A DNA stretch of 64,000 bases from Poriferisodalis sp963663635 (GCA_963663635.2 CAXXMY010000006.1:62001-126000), one strand, 5' to 3'. Counted from the stretch's first letter, positions 9,637-19,247 are shown. The notes: generated by a model from the letters alone, not told the origin. Made by a program: numbers and translations.

Positions 9637-10968
9637 ATGACCGTCCGGGCAACCGCAGCCGGGCCATGGTCGACGGATCATTCCGCCGCGCTGTACGAGC
9701 GGGCGCAGCAGTCGATCACCGACGGCACCTCGCGGGCAACGCTGCTTCGGAAGGGCCATCCCATCTACGTCGATCACGGCGAGGGCGCATGGGTCACCGA
9801 CGTCGACGGCAACCGCTATCTCGACTGCAACAACAACTTCGCATCGATCATCGTGGGGCACGCCGACCCCACGATTGCGGCTGCGGTCGGGGCCCGGATG
9901 GCCCGGGGCACAGCATTCTCGCTGCCCAACGACGCTGAGATCGAGCTCGCGGAGCTGCTGTGCAGCCGCGTGGAGAGCTTCGACCTGATTCGCTTCTGCA
10001 ATTCGGGGACCGAGGCCGTCATGGGTGCGCTCAAGGCCGCCCGCGCCTGCACAGGACGGCCGAATGTCATCAAGGTGGAAGGCGCCTATCACGGCACCTA
10101 CGACCACGCCGAGGCCAGCCAGTCGCCTGATCCCACCAACTGGGGCGACGCTGCGGCGCCCGCCACCGTGCGTTACGCCGCCGGCACGCCAGCGTCGGTC
10201 GAAGACGAAGTCGGCATCATCTCGTTCAACGACGCCGAGGGTGCCCGCGAAGCAATCCGACGCGGCGGTGATCGGTTGGCGGCAGTGCTGCTCGATGTCA
10301 TGCCGAACCGGGTGGGGATGCCCGCCATCGAACCCGAGTTCATTCGGGCGATTCGCGAGACCACGCGCGATGTGGGAGCGCTGTTCGTGCTCGATGAGGT
10401 GATCTCGTTCCGGCTCGGATACGGCGGGGCACAGACGAAGCTCGGCATCGACCCCGACATCACCTCGTTGGCCAAGATCATCGGCGGGGGATTCCCCGTG
10501 GGAGCTATCGCGGGCCGCGAAGGCCCCATGTCGACGTTCACTCGCGTGTCGGGCGATCGCGCCAAAGTTCCATCGAGCGGCACCTTTGCTGCCAATCCCA
10601 TCACGATGACCGCCGGACACGCCGCGATGGCCCAGCTCGACCGGGAGGCGTTCGCTCGGCTGGACGCGATCGGCGAGGCAATTCGGTCAGGTCTGCGGTC
10701 GCTGTTCGAGACTGCTGGCCTGAAGTGGCAAGTGACCGGGGCGGGCAGTCTCTTCCGGGTCCATCCGCACACCCGCACCATTCGCAACTACCGCGATTCG
10801 CACCTGTCGAGCGACGAGGCGGCCGAAGTCACCCAGTTCGGCCTGCGCATGCAAGCCCACGGCGTCTACTTCATTGCCGAGAGCCTGGGCTGTTTGAACC
10901 TGGCCACGAGCGACGGCGACATCGAACATTTCCTCGTGGCCGCAGAAGCATCTCTGCCGAGCCCATAA
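9637..10968 (+). CDS. Class III aminotransferase, glutamate-1-semialdehyde aminomutase-like
   Basis: A PLP enzyme of 443 residues from ATG 9637; a GTG at 9565 would add 24 unlikely residues. The fold type I signature is clear: CNSGTEAVMGALKAAR in the cofactor phosphate region, Asp253 in LDEVISFR contacting the pyridine nitrogen, and Lys280 in SLAKIIGGGFPVGA forming the Schiff base. The closest named relatives are HemL-type aminomutases and omega-transaminases. The Rieske oxygenase gene follows after only ten bases, so the gene is probably catabolic rather than heme biosynthetic. The amino donor and acceptor are unknown. Confidence 0.85.
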   Translation: MTVRATAAGPWSTDHSAALYERAQQSITDGTSRATLLRKGHPIYVDHGEGAWVTDVDGNRYLDCNNNFASIIVGHADPTIAAAVGARMARGTAFSLPNDAEIELAELLCSRVESFDLIRFCNSGTEAVMGALKAARACTGRPNVIKVEGAYHGTYDHAEASQSPDPTNWGDAAAPATVRYAAGTPASVEDEVGIISFNDAEGAREAIRRGGDRLAAVLLDVMPNRVGMPAIEPEFIRAIRETTRDVGALFVLDEVISFRLGYGGAQTKLGIDPDITSLAKIIGGGFPVGAIAGREGPMSTFTRVSGDRAKVPSSGTFAANPITMTAGHAAMAQLDREAFARLDAIGEAIRSGLRSLFETAGLKWQVTGAGSLFRVHPHTRTIRNYRDSHLSSDEAAEVTQFGLRMQAHGVYFIAESLGCLNLATSDGDIEHFLVAAEASLPSP

Positions 10969-10978
10969 TTCTCCGTAC

Positions 10979-12142
10979 ATGCCGACCGACCACATGACCG
11001 AGGACGCAGACGTTGGGGTCTTCGCCGGGTACGACCCCGACCCCACTGAGTCGATGTCGCTTCACGCCGACGCCTATGTCGATGCTTGCTGGCACGACGT
11101 CGAGCAGCGGGAGGTCTTCGCCCGCAGCTGGCAGTGGGTAAGCCATGTTGAGTCGCTGCGGGTCGTCGGCGACTACCTCGCGCTGGACGTCGCAGGGATG
11201 CCGATCGCCGTCGTGCGCGGCCACGACGACGTACTGCGGGCCTTCTACAACGTCTGCCAACACAGGGCTCACGGGCTGCTGTCGGGAGCGGGCCGCACCG
11301 GCAGCATCGTGTGCCCCTATCACGGCTGGACCTACGACCTGTCGGGCAGCCTTCACCGAGCTCGCCACACCTCCGACGTGCCCGGCTTTGACCCGTCCTC
11401 GATCTGCCTGTCCGAGGTGCAGGTGGAGGAGTTCGGCGGGTTCGTATATGTCAATCTCAATCCCGCAGCCGATCCTCTGGCTACCCAGGCCGAGGGCCTC
11501 TGCAACGAGATCGCTCGCTGGGCACCCGACGTGGAAGACCTCACCCACGTCCGCCGCTACCACTACGACATCGCTTCCAACTGGAAGAACGTGGTCGACA
11601 ACTTCCTGGAGTGCTACCACTGCCACATCGCCCACCCCGACTTCGTGACGCTGGTGGAAATGGACACCTACCAGGTCACCACGCACGGCATCTACTCGAG
11701 CCACATGGCGCGTGCCGGCTACTCGGAAAACGCGGCGTACAACGTTGGCGGCTCCAGCGTGAAGGACCTTGCCGTGTGGTGGCTGTGGCCCAACACCTGC
11801 CTGATGCGCTACCCGGGCCGAGGCAACTTCAGCGTCCTGCACATCGTCCCGGCGGGGCCCGGGCGCACGCTCGAAACCATCGACTTTTACTTCGAGACGG
11901 CCGAGTTGACCGATGCGGACATCGAGTCGATGCGCTACATCGACGAGGTGCTGCAGCCCGAAGATGTCGGGCTGGTCGAAAGTGTTCAGCGAGGCATGCG
12001 CACGCCGGCGTTCACTCAGGGCCGACTCGTGTGCGACCCAGGCGGCTCGGGCCTGTCCGAGCACGGGTTGCACCACTTCCACGGCTTGGTGCTTGACGCC
12101 TATCGCCGCGCTCGCGCCGCCGAGCGCGCATTGGATGGCTGA
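10979..12142 (+). CDS. Rieske non-heme iron oxygenase, alpha subunit
   Basis: A 387-residue terminal oxygenase. The Rieske [2Fe-2S] ligands are Cys93-x-His95 and Cys112-x2-His115 (CQHRAHG and CPYHGW). The mononuclear iron site shows VDNFLECYHCHIAHP with His214 and His219; the third carboxylate ligand is expected near the C-terminal third. The LECYHC arrangement resembles oxygenases acting on quaternary amines (glycine betaine or carnitine type), but this is only suggestive. No dedicated reductase gene is adjacent. It starts at ATG 10979, ten bases after the aminotransferase stop, implying an operon. Confidence 0.85.
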   Translation: MPTDHMTEDADVGVFAGYDPDPTESMSLHADAYVDACWHDVEQREVFARSWQWVSHVESLRVVGDYLALDVAGMPIAVVRGHDDVLRAFYNVCQHRAHGLLSGAGRTGSIVCPYHGWTYDLSGSLHRARHTSDVPGFDPSSICLSEVQVEEFGGFVYVNLNPAADPLATQAEGLCNEIARWAPDVEDLTHVRRYHYDIASNWKNVVDNFLECYHCHIAHPDFVTLVEMDTYQVTTHGIYSSHMARAGYSENAAYNVGGSSVKDLAVWWLWPNTCLMRYPGRGNFSVLHIVPAGPGRTLETIDFYFETAELTDADIESMRYIDEVLQPEDVGLVESVQRGMRTPAFTQGRLVCDPGGSGLSEHGLHHFHGLVLDAYRRARAAERALDG

Positions 12143-12183
12143 TCGTTGACATGGGCGAAGCGGGACGTTATCGTGAGCAGCGG

Positions 12184-12225
12184 AAACCCCGGAACCGTCC
12201 CTGCTTCGGCAAACGGCCGGGGTTT
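12184..12225 (+). terminator. Nested hairpin with UUCG tetraloop, terminator-like
   Basis: AAACCCCGG (12184-12192) pairs with CCGGGGTTT (12217-12225). Inside it, CCGT (12195-12198) pairs with ACGG (12213-12216), and TGC/GCA closes a TTCG tetraloop (12205-12208). The three stacked helices form a compact rod between the Rieske gene and the next amidase. No T-run follows, so it may be an intrinsic terminator of the high-GC type or a processed RNA structure. Confidence 0.55.
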
Positions 12226-12308
12226 GGCCTTTCATGGCAGGAAGTTGCATTGGAGAGCCTCGCAGCCAACCGCCGACGCAGCCGCCGATTGCTCCTAGTC
12301 TCGGCGCG

Positions 12309-13781
12309 ATGACAGGCGCGAACAGCACAGATCCGAACCTCATGCCAGCGACCGAGCTGGCGTCACTGATTCGGCAAGGGAAGGTGTCGGCGGCCGAGGC
12401 GCTCGAGGGTGCGCTGGAGCGGTACGAACGTTTCAACCCTGCGGTGAACGCGGTGATCGTGACCCGCATTGACGAGGCGCGCCGACGTGCAGCCGAGGCC
12501 GATGCAGCGCTTGGGGCGGGGGAGTGCTGGGGACCGCTGCATGGCGTGCCGATGACCATCAAGGAAGCCTTCGACTGGGCGGGCACACCGTCGACCTGGG
12601 GCAATCCGGCGTGGGTTGACAATGTGGCTGACGAGGACGCGGTCACCGTGGCGCGGCTGCAGCAGGCGGGAGCGGTCATCTGGGGCAAGACCAACGTGCC
12701 GCTCATGCTGGGCGATTGGCAGAGCTTCAACGACGTCTATGGCTGTACCAACAATCCTTGGGATCTGAGCCGGGTGCCGGGCGGGTCCTCGGGCGGATCG
12801 GCCGTGGCGCTCGCCACGGGCATGGCTTCGTTGGAGCTGGGTTCCGACATCGGGGCGTCCATCCGCAACCCGGCTCACTACTGCGGGGTCTTCGGGCACA
12901 AGCCGACCTTCGACCTGGTGCCGTGGGAAGGCCATGCCACTCCGGGATGCGAGGTCGGCTTGGACATCGCCGTGTGCGGACCGCTCGCTCGCAGCGCCGC
13001 CGACCTCGACGTCGCGCTCGACGTGCTCGCGGGACCCACAGGTTTTCCTGCGGCCGGCTACGGGCTCACGCTGCCGGTCGAGCATCGCGACAGCCTCGGC
13101 GCGTTCCGCGTGGGCGTGATGCTCGACACTCCGGTCATTCGCAACTCCACGGCGATGATCGACACGCTCCAGCGCGCTGTGGACGCGCTCGCGGCAGCCG
13201 GCGCCGACGTCTCCGAAGCCGCACCCGACATCGACCAGCACGAGTTTCACGAGAACTACCTGATGCTGCTGCGGGCGGCCACGGGCGCACTGGCCGACGA
13301 TGAGATGTGGGAGGACGCCCAGTCGCGTACACACCGCTTCGCCGAGGGTGCGCGCGACTACCAAGCTCGCCTCGAGCACGCGATGACGATGAGCCACCGC
13401 GAGTGGTTCGGTCACCACAACCAGCGCGAGGGCTACCGACAGGCCTGGGCCTCGTTCTTCAGCGACTACGACCTGCTGCTGTGCCCCATCGCAGCCTCGG
13501 CCGCGTTCGTGCATGACCACACCGGCACCCGGCCCACTCGGACCATCGACATTGACGGCCATCAGGAGCTTGGCGTGGACCAGCTCTTCTGGGCTGGCTG
13601 GAGCTGCAGCGTGTACCTGCCGGGAACCGTGGCCCCCGCAGGGCTGACCGCCGATGGGCTGAATCTGCCTGTCGGCATCCAGATCGTGGCGCCGCACCTG
13701 CGTGACCGGCGCAGCATCCGCTACGCCGCCCTCATCGAGCGAACCCTCGGTGGTTTCGTCTCCCCACCCGGCTATGAGTAG
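12309..13781 (+). CDS. Amidase signature family hydrolase
   Basis: A protein of 490 residues from ATG 12309; the upstream in-frame start at 12234 runs through low-complexity codons next to the hairpin. The Ser-cisSer-Lys triad is visible as Lys85 (MTIKEAF), cis-Ser160 (PGGSSGGSA) and nucleophile Ser184 (GSDIGASIRNP). Such enzymes cleave amides to acids and ammonia; substrate choice cannot be predicted. The C-terminus is complete. It lies between the Rieske oxygenase and an acyl-CoA thioesterase on the same strand. A second amidase with the same triad lies at 16.8-18.3 kb. Confidence 0.9.
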   Translation: MTGANSTDPNLMPATELASLIRQGKVSAAEALEGALERYERFNPAVNAVIVTRIDEARRRAAEADAALGAGECWGPLHGVPMTIKEAFDWAGTPSTWGNPAWVDNVADEDAVTVARLQQAGAVIWGKTNVPLMLGDWQSFNDVYGCTNNPWDLSRVPGGSSGGSAVALATGMASLELGSDIGASIRNPAHYCGVFGHKPTFDLVPWEGHATPGCEVGLDIAVCGPLARSAADLDVALDVLAGPTGFPAAGYGLTLPVEHRDSLGAFRVGVMLDTPVIRNSTAMIDTLQRAVDALAAAGADVSEAAPDIDQHEFHENYLMLLRAATGALADDEMWEDAQSRTHRFAEGARDYQARLEHAMTMSHREWFGHHNQREGYRQAWASFFSDYDLLLCPIAASAAFVHDHTGTRPTRTIDIDGHQELGVDQLFWAGWSCSVYLPGTVAPAGLTADGLNLPVGIQIVAPHLRDRRSIRYAALIERTLGGFVSPPGYE

Positions 13782-13833
13782 TGCATCTTCGACTTGTGGG
13801 TCGGCCCATGCGTAGCGATATCTGGTAATCAAC

Positions 13834-14703
13834 ATGGCCGTGAAAGACACCGTGGTGGCCTTGGAAGAATTGCTCGACCTTCTGGACCTGCAGCAGAGCG
13901 ATGCCGAATCGGATGCCTTCCGCGGCAAGGGTTCCGGTTTCGACGATTTCGGCCTGTATGGCGGGCATGTGCTCGGGCAGGCGGTTGTGGCGGCGCAGCG
14001 CACGGTTGACGAAGGACGTCTGATGAACTCGGTTCATGCCGTGTTCCTGCGGGGCGGCGACGGCATGTCGGACGTGGACTACACGGTCGACCGCGTGCGC
14101 GACGGCCGGGCGTTCTGCACGCGACGTGCGCAGGCGCACCAATTCGATCGGCTGATCTTCGAGCTGATGGCGACCTTCCATGTTCCTGAAGCGGGCCCCG
14201 TCGAGATCGAGTGTCCGATGCCATCCGATGTGGCGCCACCGGAGTCGCTGCCGACCTTTCAGGAGTGCATCGCCGAGGTGGGTCCGATCTTCGGAGAGCA
14301 GTGGTCGTATATGACCCGGCCGGTGGAGTACCGCCTTGCCTATGCCCCGTGGGCGCCCACGGGGCCGTCGCCACGAGGCGGCATCGACTACTGGTTCAGG
14401 GCTCCACGCCGGTTGCCGGACGATCCCGCCATCCACGAAGCGGTCATCGCGTACATGAGCGACGACTGCCTCGCCGACAACGTGATCGTGCCCTACGGCG
14501 TCACCTGGCTGGACGACGGCGTGCAGGTGGTCAGCCTGGATCACGCAATGTGGTTCCACGCGCCAGCTCGAGCCGACGAGTGGATCTACTGCGAGCAGCG
14601 GCCGCTCTCAGCAGGCGGGAACCGCGGCACCGCCGAGGCCCGCTTCTGGCAGGACGGCCGCCTCGTTGCCACTGCTGTTCAGGAGGCCCTGGCCCGCCTC
14701 TGA
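13834..14703 (+). CDS. Acyl-CoA thioesterase II (double hotdog, TesB-like)
   Basis: A 289-residue protein matching the usual length of TesB-type thioesterases. The N-terminal hotdog begins LEELLDLLDLQQ and includes YGGHVLGQAVVAAQRTV. The C-terminal hotdog contains the active-site region YMSDDCLADN and SLDHAMWFH. It hydrolyses acyl-CoA to free acid and CoA. It starts at ATG 13834, 50 bases after the amidase stop. It converges on the CoA-transferase gene that ends at 14761. Confidence 0.85.
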   Translation: MAVKDTVVALEELLDLLDLQQSDAESDAFRGKGSGFDDFGLYGGHVLGQAVVAAQRTVDEGRLMNSVHAVFLRGGDGMSDVDYTVDRVRDGRAFCTRRAQAHQFDRLIFELMATFHVPEAGPVEIECPMPSDVAPPESLPTFQECIAEVGPIFGEQWSYMTRPVEYRLAYAPWAPTGPSPRGGIDYWFRAPRRLPDDPAIHEAVIAYMSDDCLADNVIVPYGVTWLDDGVQVVSLDHAMWFHAPARADEWIYCEQRPLSAGGNRGTAEARFWQDGRLVATAVQEALARL

Positions 14704-14760
14704 CGACGTCTGCGGGACCGATCGACAGCAAGTACCGGCAGGTGTCAGCGCCTCTGGCGT

Positions 14761-15924
14761 TCAGGCGACAATGCCTTCGTCGCGCAGTGCAGCGATGTCG
14801 TCGGGGGAACAGCCAAGCTCAGCGAGCACCTCGTCGGTGTGCTCGCCCTTGCCCGGCGCCAAGCGTTCCAGCTGCGTGGGTGTCTTGCTGAACCGCGCCG
14901 GGAAGCGGGTGGTGCGGATTCGTCCCGCCGTCGGGTGCTCGTGTTCGACGATGGTGCCGTTGTGGCGCACCTGCGGATCGTCGAAGACCTCGCTGCGGTG
15001 TAGCACTGGCGCGCACGGCACATCGGCCGCTTCGAGGGCTTCGAGTGCCTCCGCTGTCGTGAGTGCGACCAGCAGCTTCGCGAACTCATCGCGTTGAGCA
15101 TCGGAGTTCTGCAGCCGTGCGGTGCGGGTGGCGAAGCGGGGGTCGTCAGCCAGATGCGGGGCGCCGAGCGCGGCGCAGGCCCGGGCGTACTGGCCCATGT
15201 TGACCCAGTTGGCGGCAACCCAGCCGTCGGCGGTCTGCCACGGGCTGTACCACTCGCTGTAGGTCGGCGTGGGCTGGGCCGCGGGCACTGATTCGTTCCA
15301 GAACACCTCGAGCCACATCCATGACAGCATCGAGTCGAGCAGGTTCACCTCGATGTGCTGGCCGCCGGCGCCGTTCGCACGAGCAAGCAGCGCACCGAGC
15401 ACTGCGTTGGCGCCCGTCATGGCAGCGGTCTTGTCGGCCACGACGGCCTTCACGAAGTCGCCGTTCTGCGCCTCGGCCATGCCCGTCAGCGACTGGATGA
15501 TGGGGTCATAGACCGGGCGGTGCGCGTACGGACCGTCGGGACCGAAGCCCGACACCGACAGGTACACCAGTTCGGGATTGATGTGGCTCAGATCGTCCCA
15601 TCCGATGCCCAGGCGCTCGGCAACGCCGGGCCGAAAGTTCTGCACGAACACATCGGCGCGCTCGACTAGGTGCAGCAGGATGTCGCGGCCCCGTGGATCG
15701 CGAATGTCGAGGTCCATACCGCGCTTGTTGCGGTGCATCTGCACCCAGCAGCCCGATTGGTCGCCGATGACCGCTCCGGTCAGCCGCATCACGTCGGGAG
15801 TGCCGACCTTTTCGATGAGCACCACTTCGGCGCCCATCTCGGCGAGGTGCGACGACACCCACGCGCCCGCGACAGCGCTGGAGACGTCCACCACCGTGAT
15901 GCCTTCGAGCGGTCCCGTGCCCAT
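14761..15924 (-). CDS. Type III CoA-transferase (CaiB/BaiF family)
   Basis: A 387-residue protein with the family's N-terminal Rossmann-like start (GITVVDVSSAVAGAWVSSHL) and AEMGAEVVLIEKV. It also has NKRGMDLDIRDPRG, the NFRPGVAERLGI signature and PVYDPIIQSLTGMA in the region that carries the catalytic Asp in the family. It moves CoA between carboxylic acids, or acts as an acyl-CoA racemase. It is the last gene of an apparent minus-strand operon of amidase, alpha/beta hydrolase and CoA-transferase; the gap to the hydrolase is 11 bases. Confidence 0.9.
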   Translation of the reverse strand: MGTGPLEGITVVDVSSAVAGAWVSSHLAEMGAEVVLIEKVGTPDVMRLTGAVIGDQSGCWVQMHRNKRGMDLDIRDPRGRDILLHLVERADVFVQNFRPGVAERLGIGWDDLSHINPELVYLSVSGFGPDGPYAHRPVYDPIIQSLTGMAEAQNGDFVKAVVADKTAAMTGANAVLGALLARANGAGGQHIEVNLLDSMLSWMWLEVFWNESVPAAQPTPTYSEWYSPWQTADGWVAANWVNMGQYARACAALGAPHLADDPRFATRTARLQNSDAQRDEFAKLLVALTTAEALEALEAADVPCAPVLHRSEVFDDPQVRHNGTIVEHEHPTAGRIRTTRFPARFSKTPTQLERLAPGKGEHTDEVLAELGCSPDDIAALRDEGIVA

Positions 15925-15935
15925 TGGTGTCTCCC

Positions 15936-16748
15936 TCAGTGCTTCCGGGGTGTTCCCGGACCGTGATGCCGCATGAACGACGTGGTCGCGGCGTTCCAGC
16001 CTGCCGGATCCTGCGCGTTCACCGCATGCGAAGCCGGCAAATCAGCGATCTCGACACCCGGGATCAGCCGCACCGTCGGCAGCAAGCGCTGGAAGCGACC
16101 TTCCTCGGTGCCGTTGGTGAGCAGCGTTGGCACAGCGACATCTCGCAGGCGCTCGCCGAGAGGAAGCTCGGCATTGGTGATGCGAAACGAAGCGGCAAGA
16201 CCCGTCGCGTCGTGCTCGGAGAACTCGCCGGCCAGCTTGGCTCGAACCCCAAGCGAGATGCGCGCCGAGCGACCCGGATTGATCCAGGTGTCTCGCAGCA
16301 CCTCGATGCCGCCGGACTCGACCTCGACCGCTCGTTCCTCGACGACGGTGGCGGTTCGCTCGGCCCAGACCGCTGGTTCGCTGAACGCCGACGATGAGTT
16401 GGTGAGCACTGCGCCGATGATCCGCTCGGGATGCGCCAGCGCGTAGTGCAGCACGAGCGCGGCACCCATCGACTGGCCGATCACCCAGATCCCGCTGGCG
16501 CCGAGATCGCGGCGTATCCGCTCGAACTCGGCCACGTAGCCGCCGGGCCGGTACCGATCGGTGTCGGCGGGACTCGGCGAGCGGCCGTGGCCCCACAACT
16601 CGATCACCACGGGTTGGCAGACCTCCGCGAGCGCAGCGATGTTGTCGTCCCAGTACGAACGGCTGCCCAGCGCTCCGTGCACAATCAGCGCGGGCGGCCC
16701 GTTGCCGTCGTGAACGACCGTGTGGAGCTGTTCGATGCCGGTGCTCAT
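15936..16748 (-). CDS. Alpha/beta hydrolase (serine nucleophile)
   Basis: A 270-residue hydrolase. HGALGS gives the oxyanion hole near residue 24, GQSMGA is the nucleophile elbow with Ser near residue 95, and LPASHAVNAQDP carries the likely catalytic His. Unlike the hydrolase at 3.9 kb, the nucleophile is Ser, so esterase, lactonase or C-C hydrolase activity is possible. It sits between an amidase and a CoA-transferase on the same strand with short gaps, suggesting a shared degradative pathway. Confidence 0.8.
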   Translation of the reverse strand: MSTGIEQLHTVVHDGNGPPALIVHGALGSRSYWDDNIAALAEVCQPVVIELWGHGRSPSPADTDRYRPGGYVAEFERIRRDLGASGIWVIGQSMGAALVLHYALAHPERIIGAVLTNSSSAFSEPAVWAERTATVVEERAVEVESGGIEVLRDTWINPGRSARISLGVRAKLAGEFSEHDATGLAASFRITNAELPLGERLRDVAVPTLLTNGTEEGRFQRLLPTVRLIPGVEIADLPASHAVNAQDPAGWNAATTSFMRHHGPGTPRKH

Positions 16749-16820
16749 GGCGCGTCGGGTACCACCGGTGTCGGCGGGACGATGTGAGTTTTCGGCGATC
16801 GAGTCGGCTTCGGCTGGCGG

Positions 16821-18293
16821 TTAGAAGCCGTCCGGGCGGGTGAATCCGCCGAGCGCCTCGGCGAGGAAGCGGCCGACTGCCAGCGTGGTGCGGTCTTCGA
16901 GGAACGGTCCCGCGATCTGCACACCCACCGGCAGATCGCCGCCGGCGTCACCGGGGCCTGCGGGCACCATCCCCACCGGCACCACGGTTGCGGGCAGCCA
17001 CGAGACGCCCGTGAGCCCCATCCACTTGATGATGTCGAAGTAGGGGCGGCTCTCGCCGTTGACGGTGATGGTCCGCTTGGTCGCCGGTCGGCTGTGGTCG
17101 TGGCGAACCGCCGCGGTTGGCGTCACCGGCAGCAGAACGACATCCCAGTCAGAGAAGAATTCCTCCCAGCGCCTGCGTTGCTGCAGGCGACGCTCGTGCC
17201 AGCTCAGCCACTCGCGGTGGCGCAGCGACGCGTACCAGATGCCGAGATCGCCATCGAGGGAGTCGTCGGAGGCGGCGAACTCTTCGATCTCGGCGAGCGT
17301 CCAGGTACCGGCTTCGGCGGCGGACAGCAAGTGCAGGAACGTGTCGACTGCCTTGTCGAAGGTGAACGCGGGCCGTGCTTCGGTGTCCACCGTGGCGCCG
17401 GCTGACTCCAGAGCGCTTGCCGCACTGAGAACGAGTTCGCGGTACTGCGCATCGATGGGGCAGGACTCCTCGTCGAGCCACACCGCCACCCGGAAGTCCG
17501 AAATGTCGCTATGGCGGGCTGGGGGCAGGTCGAGCGAGTAGGCCTTGGAGTTCCACGCATCAGGTCCCGCGAGCAGGTCGAGTGCCATCTCGAGGTCGTC
17601 CACGTCGCGGGCCATTGGGCCTGCGACCGCGATGTCGGCCTGGCTGAGTGTGCCCGGCATGCCTGGGATCTGCCCGAGCGCCGAGACGGCGCCGTAGCTG
17701 GGCTTGTGGCCGCACACTCCGGACCAGTGCGACGGGATCCGGATGGATCCGCCGATGTCGGAGCCGAGCTCGAGTGGCGTGTAGCCGGCTGCGAGCGCTG
17801 CGCCCGAGCCTCCCGACGAACCACCCGGCGTGTGCTCGATGTTGTAGGGGTTGCCCGTCGTGCCGTACACCTTGTTATAGGACTGCGCGTCGCCTGCAAA
17901 GATCGGCAGGTTGGTCTTGCCGAACACGATGGCGCCGGCGGCCTTGTACCGGGCGACGGGATCGGCGTCGCGCTGGGGCACGAAGTCAGCTAGCTCGGGC
18001 GCACCCGAGGTCGTGATGAGGCCTTCGGTCTGGAACGAGTCCTTGATGGTGATGGGCACGCCGTGCAGCGGTCCTAGTTCGTCGCCGCGGGCGACCGCTG
18101 CGTCTGCTGCGTCGGCGGCTGCTCGGGCACGATCAGCATCCAGCGCTACGACGGCGTTGACCGGGCCGTCCAGCCGATCCACTCGAGCCAGCGCTGCATC
18201 AAGCAGTTCCCGGGCCGAAACCTCCTTCGCGGCGATGGCTGCGGCCGTTCGGCGCGTGGTTTCGTACGCGAAATCTGTGTCATGCGCTGGCAT
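16821..18293 (-). CDS. Amidase signature family hydrolase
   Basis: A 490-residue protein, full length for the family. The catalytic residues are Lys84 (PITIKDSF), cis-Ser159 (PGGSSGGSG) and Ser183 (GSDIGGSIRIPS). The C-terminal lid reads through LPVGVQIAGPFLEDRT. It is the first gene of the minus-strand trio, with a divergent promoter region of about 115 bases shared with the secreted protein at 18.4 kb. It probably releases an acid that the CoA-transferase then activates; this link is inference from gene order. Confidence 0.9.
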   Translation of the reverse strand: MPAHDTDFAYETTRRTAAAIAAKEVSARELLDAALARVDRLDGPVNAVVALDADRARAAADAADAAVARGDELGPLHGVPITIKDSFQTEGLITTSGAPELADFVPQRDADPVARYKAAGAIVFGKTNLPIFAGDAQSYNKVYGTTGNPYNIEHTPGGSSGGSGAALAAGYTPLELGSDIGGSIRIPSHWSGVCGHKPSYGAVSALGQIPGMPGTLSQADIAVAGPMARDVDDLEMALDLLAGPDAWNSKAYSLDLPPARHSDISDFRVAVWLDEESCPIDAQYRELVLSAASALESAGATVDTEARPAFTFDKAVDTFLHLLSAAEAGTWTLAEIEEFAASDDSLDGDLGIWYASLRHREWLSWHERRLQQRRRWEEFFSDWDVVLLPVTPTAAVRHDHSRPATKRTITVNGESRPYFDIIKWMGLTGVSWLPATVVPVGMVPAGPGDAGGDLPVGVQIAGPFLEDRTTLAVGRFLAEALGGFTRPDGF

Positions 18294-18409
18294 GTCCGGG
18301 GCCCTCCTGCTGTGGCGTTGACGTGATCTAAACCGTGGTCGCGCAACCTAGTTCGCCGCTGCGCGGAAAACCGCTTGCGGGGTGAGCTCGGGGGCACGAC
18401 GTTGTGTCG

Positions 18410-19126
18410 ATGAGAAGCCTTATGGTCTTTCGCTCAGTGTCGGTGTTCTTCGCTATTGGGCTCTTGGGGTCCGCGCAGCCGGTGGCGGCCTGGGGTCCTC
18501 CGATCCTGACCGCTGGCAGTACGGGTAGCGCCATGGCGGAACTGCCCGCCGCCAGTTCGGGTGTTGCGAGGTGGCAACAACCCGCCACCGGCGACCCAGC
18601 GCTCGCTGGCCTGAATATCGCCGTCGCGAGCCGCGATCCCGCCCACCGGCCCGACGAGGTCGGCGTGGCCGCCAACCGAGCACTGCTGTCGCTGCCTCGT
18701 CCGTTGCCATACTTCGCGCCCCCCGCGGAGCGGGTGCGGACGCTGGTCGGCATCGACACCTGGTTCTGGGTGCCCGCATTCCAGTGGAGGCCGATTGTTC
18801 GGTTCGTGGCCGCAGGAGGAGTCGTCGTGACGCTTGTTGCCACGCCGCTCGCCCTGCAACTGCTGCCCGGCGATGGCTCGTCACCGGTGTCGTGTCCCGG
18901 ACCGGGCTCGCCCTGGCTGGTGTCGGGGAGCCGGTCACTGTGCAGCTACGTCTTCCAGCGGGCGTCGACGGCGACGAAGCGTGGGCGTTACCACGCCAAG
19001 GTGCAGGCGGTGTGGACGATCCGATGGACGTCCAATACGGGACTCAGCGGAGTCGTAGGACCGGTCGTGGTTCCCACCGCCGTCTCGCTCTTGGTCGCCG
19101 AGGCGCAGGCGGTGCTGCGTCGGTGA
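18410..19126 (+). CDS. Secreted actinobacterial protein of unknown function
   Basis: A protein of about 238 residues from ATG 18410; a GTG lies six bases earlier. Residues 1-27 form a signal peptide ending PVAA. The middle carries LVGIDTWFWVPAFQWRP and a valine-rich beta segment, then a C-P-G-P-G-S-P motif and two later Cys. This pattern resembles secreted actinobacterial proteins with a PKD-like beta-sandwich that are often found near Tad pilus or wall genes. That resemblance is from memory of the family. No pilus genes are in the window. Intact frame. Confidence 0.6.
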   Translation: MRSLMVFRSVSVFFAIGLLGSAQPVAAWGPPILTAGSTGSAMAELPAASSGVARWQQPATGDPALAGLNIAVASRDPAHRPDEVGVAANRALLSLPRPLPYFAPPAERVRTLVGIDTWFWVPAFQWRPIVRFVAAGGVVVTLVATPLALQLLPGDGSSPVSCPGPGSPWLVSGSRSLCSYVFQRASTATKRGRYHAKVQAVWTIRWTSNTGLSGVVGPVVVPTAVSLLVAEAQAVLRR

Positions 19127-19247
19127 GCTGATGGCCCCCGGCCCAGCCAGCGGGCGACCAGCGGTGCGGCCAGCGCTGTGACAGGGGCCAACTAGGTTCG
19201 GCGCGCACACCCGACGAACACCCGCGAACAGGGGAAAAGAGGCTTTG

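Noticed and set aside
10871..14003. Long antisense frames (619 and 546 residues) opposite the Rieske, amidase and thioesterase genes
   Set aside because: They mirror well-recognised genes, have His/Arg/Val-rich low-complexity composition and carry no motifs.
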